The notes under the pieces: generated by a model | Database searches by the model: none | What the model was told of the DNA's origin: nothing | The model's input: only the letters and a program-made list of their open reading frames with translations | Made by a program: the position numbers and the translations under genes | DNA from: an uncultured Cytophagales bacterium | GTDB lineage: Bacteria > Bacteroidota > Bacteroidia > Cytophagales > UBA9547 | Reading direction: 5' to 3' | Assembly: GCA_945957555.1 (NCBI GenBank) | Contig: CAMFLX010000018.1 | Coordinates: 1 to 49,314 of the forward strand | DNA: 49,314 nt | In this document: positions 46,701 through 49,314 of the stretch, one piece after another | How the letters are laid out: every line of letters begins with the position of its first letter | How positions within the stretch are numbered: position 1 is the first letter of the stretch

Positions 46701-49161
46701 GGTACAGTCTATCTTTATGACTGATTATTTCATGATGTCGGGCAAGAAAAGAGAGATCACCAAGACTCATTACGATGCAGTGCAGTATCCTAATGTGCTC
46801 GATAACTTTAGCCAAACATATTTAAGATCTAGGGTAGCCACTATTACTTTTCAAAATAGCGATGGCAGTGATTACGACAGGGGAACACACTACAGCTATG
46901 ATGTGCACGGCAACGTGAAAAGCATGGTTCAAGAGTTGAAAACCTCGCGGGAAGGTGCCAATGGCGACCTTGTGAAAAGGATAGACTATGATTATGACTT
47001 GATTTCAGGAAAAGTAAATGCAGCCTATTACCAGAAAGGCCAAGAGGATCAGTTCATTCATAAGTATGAGTACGATGCGGATAATAGGATTACAAGTGTA
47101 TTGACAAGTCGCGATGGGATCGTGTGGGACAAAGATGCTAAATATCAATATTACCCTCATGGTCCTGTATCAAGAACTGAAATCGGACTAGAGCAAGGGG
47201 TGGAAGTGATAGACCATGCTTATACTTTGCAGGGTTGGATGAAAGGGGACATTGGTAGCAATGCCTCCTATACTTTGGCGTATAACAACAAAGACTATGC
47301 CTCCATAGGTACCAATAGCCTTCCTGCAGCTTCAGTGTCTCCTGGTAAAGGGCTTTTCAATGGCAACATTGCAAGTATGACGACCTCTACACCAAGCTTG
47401 GCAAGCCAAGGTGGAGCTACACTGAGCCAGCAGTATGAATACGATCAATTGAACAGGATCACTCAGAGTACAGTGTTGGGCGGTAGTGCTGCGAAAAGCT
47501 ATAGAACGTCCTACTCTTACGATGATGCAGGGAATATTAAGAAATTGGCCAGATACGACAAAGCGGGTACCAAGCTGGATTCACTTACTTATAATTATGA
47601 AACGAAAGCTGCAGGCTACCAGAAAAATACCAATAAGTTGCGTTGGGTTGACGATGACGTGAGTACAGCAGATCTCGCAGATATAGAAGACCAAGGTGCA
47701 GACAACTATCAATACGACGAATTGGGTGATTTGATCAAAGACAATCAAGAGGAAATTGCTAATATAGAGTGGACACTTGCTGGTAAGATCAAAAAAATAA
47801 CCAGGACCAGCACTAAACCAGACTTGGAGTTTGCCTACGATGCTATGGGACATAGGGTGGAGAAGATCGTAAAAGGTAAGTCTGGAGATGTCATGGTTAC
47901 TGCCTACATCAACGATGCACAAGGCAATGTGTTGGCGACCTACGAGCAGAGCCAGAGTGCACCAGCCCTTAGCCTTAAGGAAAACTATATCTATGGCAGC
48001 AAGCGTTTGGGGCTCTCCAGATACCAAACTGCCAATAGCTATATGTCTGGCAAGAGCTTTAACAGATGGATGGGTATGAAGTCCTATGAGCTCACGGACC
48101 ATCTGGGTAACGTACGCGTAGTACTCAGCGATGTTAAAAACAATACTCAACAGCCTTTGGTATACGCTTCGCAAGATTACTATCCATTTGGGATGCTCAT
48201 GGGCGGACGTACCTTCCAAAGCTCTATTGGGTATAGGTATGGGTTTAATGGGCAAGAGAAGGATGATGAGGTTAAGGGAAATGGAAACATTTATACTGCA
48301 GAATTTTGGCAGTATGACTCACGATTAGGAAGGCGTTGGAATGTGGATCCTGTAATTAAACCATGGTTAAGTAGTTATATATGCTTGTCAAATAGTCCAA
48401 TAATAATGATAGATCCTAAAGGTGATGACGACTTTGTTACAAATCCAAATGGAAGCATTGAACGGAAAAATACAGACGCTAAATCTCATAGTTATTATTC
48501 CGTTAACAATAAAGGGGAACGTACATTACTGGGAACTTATGATATTGTGAATAAATCGAAGGATTTGATTGAACTCCCAAAATCTGGTAAAGGATGGATT
48601 AAAAAGGATTTGAATAAGAAAAATTATTTAGCTGGTGACGCAGCAGCTTCATTTTTATCTACAGCTTATAGTTTTAATCAAGAAACAGGATTTAATTTAT
48701 ATGTAACTCAGTTTTCTACAATTGAAGGAGGGCACTCTGGTCACGGTGGTAATGGGGATTATATTGACTTAAAATATGTAAATAAAAGTGGCGGTTTTGC
48801 GAATAATTTTGATAATAATTATAGTAATGAAATGAGTCAGAAGGTAGTTGATTTGTTTAGGAAGTATGGTTATAAATATGAGACTAGAAAAAATATGAAA
48901 AAATTTGATATTATCACGGGAACTTTAAATGGTTCTGCAGCACTTACTGGAACTAAATATGTTACAGGTCATGCGAATCATATACATGTAGGTAATTATG
49001 GTTTTACTCATGTAAAGGTTGTTAAATCATTTTCTGTGGTAGAAAAGGCAAATACTCCTTTTAATACTTATAGTACTCCTCATTTGGCCAAAGGCAGGAT
49101 TCCTGGTGCATATTTATATTTCATGTTGACAGGTAGGGATCCTGGAACGCAAGATAAATAG
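37798..49161 (+). CDS. Giant Rhs protein with adhesin stalk, beta-propeller and peptidase-like tip (gene 4)
   Basis: About 3787 residues from the ATG at 37798. An in-frame ATG at 37774 would overlap gene 3 and the ATG at 37828 would start the signal peptide itself, so 37798 is a choice. Order: signal peptide; two homologous beta-solenoid modules (about 33-457 and 458-895); SprB/PKD-like repeats (about 895-1840); YD repeats (from about 1910); an Asp-box/Ycf48-type beta-propeller (about 1982-2891) inside the YD region; more YD repeats (YSYSLYDELGRVVE, YEYDADNRITS, YEYDQLNRITQS, YSYDDAGNIK, YQYDELGDLIK); the Rhs core (about 3434-3542, DHLGNVRVVLSD, YYPFGMLMGG, FNGQEKDDEVKGNG, MIDPKG); and a 245-residue C-terminal tip. 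The tip carries GHSGHGGNGDYID and GHANHIHV, like LAS-type zinc peptidases. Normal Rhs proteins store the tip in a YD shell. The target and route of export are not shown. Confidence 0.88.
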   Translation: MKANNIYTVNMRHFITLLLVGCMMALPNLNAQSNCTVTVQTTSPSCNGGTDGKAQVFVNGQVAGTPATCQTPPAPTVNCAAGDINNTNIGSVTVNPGSQVCLNGANFVGDITMYGGTLVVSGTAKPTGLYFNSNTSPITVVITGSLTLTSLNFPSNCKIVNYGTLSISTGISIDGNLQNHGLLSVSGDLNINPSGQYTNTNQISVSGNFNNNATISNAGILNVNGYLNANSSGNFTNLCTIYTKLDLKVSSVFVNKGNIKVDGTTVIEGPFTGDNGSVINTKNLTVNASVKGGTSYCAAFIVSTSTTINGSASFTGYVDICDANGIEVAAVTSGYTKCACPARNVSYAWEAPLNNTTSEVSGLAAGTYYVNVQATGCTATRKQVIITDPTALVVSVSVSGTTATATVSGGTAGYTYAWSGATGTASSQAYTTAGTYTLYVKDSKQCQASATFTINTTNPLCNVTIDTFNPTCYGSYDGYAIVKLNGSPYVDDPNTGGGGIPNTCMKPEVSSISCQSCTRTYTDNTGVLTVNANEQVCLRSSNFTGGIQVNGGTLIICENANPSYMNVNTNGKPFVLVINGSASFSNLNIDVNSTFKNYGTLTVTGGAAINGVLENHGTLTVANDFNINSSGKVLNTNSFSVSGNFNNNKLFTNGGKLDITGNFYNNSGATIVNYCKTTISNTFINNDKLSNLGTFKAMSITFNGSSVYEGSAFSEISVTSSQGMFTINGLCKGIGSSCASVNSEGNALINSSGNLTGVMDFCVKGSLNNMGTIASSVTRCACANPIDWQAPITGTSNPMKGLNAGNYSVTVAPPGCGVITKTFTLSQPTEIVPVVKVDGNVASVSVTGGQPPYMYTWPGFVENDGFRTSLNYLYPGNFSVIVSDKRNCSVTKTFTIGSLPGGGTCEQINVSYSSSQVKITGDCPGFISVLAPGGKYGIQIFNIPKKDSLVYISLPDGRITTILVKGYNKDIEHSTTNSDCMSVLWSVKPVSAKGKNDGEVSLSIEGGCRRYRIFNSSNTQINSTTITNLPSGATSITILDSCSYCLKTVNVDIPELSLPISTIQISKVGSGGQPQEVAVVVSNQGETKTGPFKYTWSTGSTEAVTAISQADLDKGIVCVSITDALGRTVSECITLVQACDQNTLPPASVLNPTCFERTDGAISFANLPQGNSVYWSGDHAFFNGSSLSGLGLGHYTATVIQNSNNSKCYINFPFTIDQPSDWQLNLNQSGDDFTASVTTLNGVSYAWSTGVTGVHATITQPGLYQVAATTAAGCKRTREFAVETPLCIGTISYRLANPGCPGMSNGAIQVLNPPLGASYYWTGNGISNPNLSVAQNLSAGTYTLTAKLTPSCVTTLGISLIDPLPLTATTLNESNNKVSIVVSHGTAPYQVKWRQDQLVASTRSDLVAGKSYTVDISDANGCPYVFTFVHQPCNTKLIDAYVKVDNNEVFPVVTGGVGAYNVSFYNGANGGTGVPFPVYSSYFSNGTYSMKVQDDRNCSVMVNFTVPSCGINLAPTITPASDNKVCNAKIVLNPSSYLGATLYFDGKISPFEIINVCPGSHDLILRDASGCAVKNTYNVGYSTTAPNTCTNNTLGISVLSKKEKVCFSDDSKVDLSVVGGKTPFTYTWTLPGLKVGTTQTISSSSEDLLNPRPGNYQLLVTDAKKCSTAFNLTVTGPASALQVSTTTTQPVCLGAKGAASLLVSGGVSPYAVTWPDGNTSVTRTDLSDGTYSVKVKDAVGCETSATVVISSPSFTGAIIASKTVFCPALLEQVVLSASPVTGYTNTWTGPDISTPLVSDHASVNQIGVYNLKYQKSGCTDQNVSITLTENCTHEKSFVCEPMVVPDFPTTDPPGAACIGQITVTAGAYAEYSYKVYLEQEKSNFKNDYKKSLLGGASESLMLEYTDTKKLYTLYYYDQAGNLVRTVPPSGVAALDDTQETQAETDLKNNGNIVFTDHQLATTYTYNSLNQLVSQDLPDHAKMDLWEIQPAANNMSAGQQPNDMAYTSNSQGLAISNNTSTGASELSITVDGGQSWSQASLSLTDLLDIKKISATAAYACGKNGQFLKSTDGGNTWMIAHGPTTADLNKLFFSNDNTGMVISTAGGIWTTLDGGNTWSTENTALKSTIPTGYTLNEVYYDNNVTLIAACGNTQTPSSANTYSASNLGKLFTSTDKGLTWQENKSFRAGNLNSIVAQSSGSGYLAAGPAGTLLQINADGSLRINRSGLGTSGILQVVKTSNSLLAIGSDNQLYTSTDNGLTWTANNTAITNIKQMVPLGSKVVAVTSDGKVGQSSGWSSGFKTKVISATTVKSVRAIPTGSMVYAFGAFSGPKIALKLQSDDFNAASLWTEYSVTGTTDEIKDAYVVNGKYLLLTSTGGLYSATLSTNTLTAVSINTGTTAFYPLGTGLLCLKADKSFTYTSDGNTWTPLSGLVLPEGTANLLDLNVSGTITGTAINSLKIVASFNTGSIYSFNGSSWLPIQDNIVPSSLRAAHISSSGTMSAAGDNGEFYQKNGNVWLNQGHDKTNVAFTDVFTGSDNNTRLVSSSTLYLYSYPSLTFGYDAGQKINEIDNKSGNYLAGASNGQMISKSATEDWYLSYTHNKAINCVDADPIGGGLAGGEAGTVLKGSLVTTDQINWTSIPVRIPSLSSIKYADKTKAIAVGKGGTVLETNDAGNTWTSTWLPSSIDLNAACAMNGTYWIGGNTGTIYTKSSSNSSWTKATITGSPIAAVKALGASNNMVLALIGNQVYLYKVGTGVPNFNLHTTLVAQGNALCLDADGYGFIVGEGGMGYRIQPNATNFTLTKIANDTDLSDEKGTGLPVASLRKVYFSDRLVGYITGPAGLLLKTTDAGAHWTTEPAGTGTGVPVLALMGNTGSLADANGTMTAVKDRAGKISSRYWYDEFGRLVLSQNAKQYNIEKYLSSTDKSGISGTGTIRAYSYSLYDELGRVVETGELLTRELLSTYKYETQVQSIFMTDYFMMSGKKREITKTHYDAVQYPNVLDNFSQTYLRSRVATITFQNSDGSDYDRGTHYSYDVHGNVKSMVQELKTSREGANGDLVKRIDYDYDLISGKVNAAYYQKGQEDQFIHKYEYDADNRITSVLTSRDGIVWDKDAKYQYYPHGPVSRTEIGLEQGVEVIDHAYTLQGWMKGDIGSNASYTLAYNNKDYASIGTNSLPAASVSPGKGLFNGNIASMTTSTPSLASQGGATLSQQYEYDQLNRITQSTVLGGSAAKSYRTSYSYDDAGNIKKLARYDKAGTKLDSLTYNYETKAAGYQKNTNKLRWVDDDVSTADLADIEDQGADNYQYDELGDLIKDNQEEIANIEWTLAGKIKKITRTSTKPDLEFAYDAMGHRVEKIVKGKSGDVMVTAYINDAQGNVLATYEQSQSAPALSLKENYIYGSKRLGLSRYQTANSYMSGKSFNRWMGMKSYELTDHLGNVRVVLSDVKNNTQQPLVYASQDYYPFGMLMGGRTFQSSIGYRYGFNGQEKDDEVKGNGNIYTAEFWQYDSRLGRRWNVDPVIKPWLSSYICLSNSPIIMIDPKGDDDFVTNPNGSIERKNTDAKSHSYYSVNNKGERTLLGTYDIVNKSKDLIELPKSGKGWIKKDLNKKNYLAGDAAASFLSTAYSFNQETGFNLYVTQFSTIEGGHSGHGGNGDYIDLKYVNKSGGFANNFDNNYSNEMSQKVVDLFRKYGYKYETRKNMKKFDIITGTLNGSAALTGTKYVTGHANHIHVGNYGFTHVKVVKSFSVVEKANTPFNTYSTPHLAKGRIPGAYLYFMLTGRDPGTQDK
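37894..40482 (+). repeat. Two tandem homologous beta-solenoid modules in gene 4
   Basis: Module 1 (37894-39168) begins CTVTVQTTSPSCNGGTDG and module 2 (39169 to about 40482) begins CNVTIDTFNPTCYGSYDG. Each has the same order: a Cys-rich SprB-like start, a long Asn/Gly/Val-rich solenoid with ENHGTLTVANDFNIN / QNHGLLSVSGDLNIN and SVSGNFNNN, a C-x-C segment, and an ImmunoG/PKD-like close (SVSVTGGQPPYMYTW). The protein-level match is clear by eye; DNA identity has drifted. Confidence 0.75.
43741..46470 (+). other. Beta-propeller inserted between YD repeats of gene 4
   Basis: About 910 residues with at least eight Asp-box/BNR-type motifs (VDGGQSW, STDGGNTW, TLDGGNTW, STDKGLTW, STDNGLTW, TSDGNTW, TNDAGNTW, TTDAGAHW). 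It interrupts the usual order YNSLNQLVSQDLPD | SRYWYDEFGRLVLSQNAKQ, which in simple Rhs proteins is continuous. Confidence 0.8.
48424..49161 (+). other. C-terminal tip of gene 4, predicted LAS/M15-like zinc peptidase
   Basis: Follows directly after the DPKG end of the Rhs core. The 245 residues are encoded by clearly AT-richer DNA than the core, as is usual for exchangeable Rhs tips. Candidate metal ligands: H3646 or H3649 in GGHSGHGG, D3654/D3657 in GDYID, and H3725, H3728 or H3730 in GHANHIHVG. The H...D...HxH pattern is that of VanX/VanY/MepA-type peptidases cutting peptidoglycan. The spacing His to Asp is one residue longer than in M15, so the match is not exact. Confidence 0.5.
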
Positions 49162-49231
49162 GCAATGGTTAATAAAATAAAGATTAAAATGCCAATCTGC
49201 TAAGTAGTCTTTGACAACCTGTTTTACCTCC

Positions 49232-49276
49232 ACCTATCCTTAGTTTCCTCTTCATGCAGACTAAGGATAGGTTTTT
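49232..49276 (+). terminator. Strong terminator after the Rhs operon
   Basis: A perfect 12-bp stem (49232-49243 with 49261-49272) around a 17-base loop, followed by T residues up to 49276. It lies 70 bases after the stop of gene 4. Confidence 0.85.
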
Positions 49277-49314
49277 ACAATCCCACATAATGTCTTGGCG
49301 TAGGCGGTTCATTC

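Noticed and set aside
49160..49314. Minus-strand frame of about 40 codons over the terminator (MNRLRQD...)
   Set aside because: It runs through the perfect terminator hairpin and is too short to support.
1..49314. CRISPR arrays, rRNA genes, intact tRNA genes and insertion sequences
   Set aside because: None were seen: no regularly spaced repeats with unique spacers, no transposase frames, no rRNA-like stretches.

Overview
The window reads as part of a Bacteroidota chromosome (Cytophagia/Chitinophagia/Sphingobacteriia-like; genus not assignable by eye). The evidence is promoter -7 elements of the TAnnTTTG type, a secreted protein with a type IX secretion (T9SS) C-terminal sorting domain, SprB-like repeats, and Rhs/YD-repeat genes organised as in Bacteroidota.

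Left part (1-12100): the tail of a TerC-family membrane protein; a hypothetical membrane protein behind a 5' region that could fold as a pseudoknot; a lipoprotein; then a SAM-I (S-box) riboswitch starting at a good promoter. The riboswitch is separated from metH (cobalamin-dependent methionine synthase) by a small secreted-protein gene and a possible small membrane ORF. Behind metH lies a two-gene ATPase/TOPRIM-like pair with its own promoter (likely phage defence), then a divergent MetF/MTHFR-family gene, a possible immunity-like protein and a DUF72 protein. The layout suggests a methionine/one-carbon cluster interrupted by a defence cassette.

Middle part (12100-24650): small hypothetical and lipoprotein genes; an ECF sigma factor next to a large single-pass membrane protein (possible anti-sigma or sensor partner); a HAD-family 5'-nucleotidase; a beta-barrel outer-membrane protein; a two-gene minus-strand membrane operon with a DoxX-like protein. 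Next comes a four-gene heme-enzyme operon (y4iL-like catalase, membrane protein, a small protein sharing a domain with it, and a DyP-type peroxidase), followed by a convergent T9SS-secreted protein.

Right part (24650-49314): after about 1.2 kb of AT-rich non-coding DNA comes a 23.3-kb, four-gene, one-strand operon encoding about 7,750 residues of Rhs/YD-repeat-related secreted proteins. Gene 1 (1834 aa) carries the conserved N-terminal part of the Bacteroidota Rhs family. Gene 2 (545 aa) has a signal peptide, a nidogen-like domain and what looks like the missing C-terminal end of gene 1. Gene 3 (1590 aa) is the middle component. Gene 4 (about 3787 aa) combines two duplicated beta-solenoid modules, a SprB-like repeat stalk, YD repeats interrupted by a ~910-residue Asp-box beta-propeller, an Rhs core ending in DPKG, and a ~245-residue AT-rich C-terminal tip with His/Asp motifs of a peptidoglycan-type (LAS/M15-like) zinc peptidase. 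A strong terminator follows with no room for an immunity gene. This operon is the most unusual system in the window.
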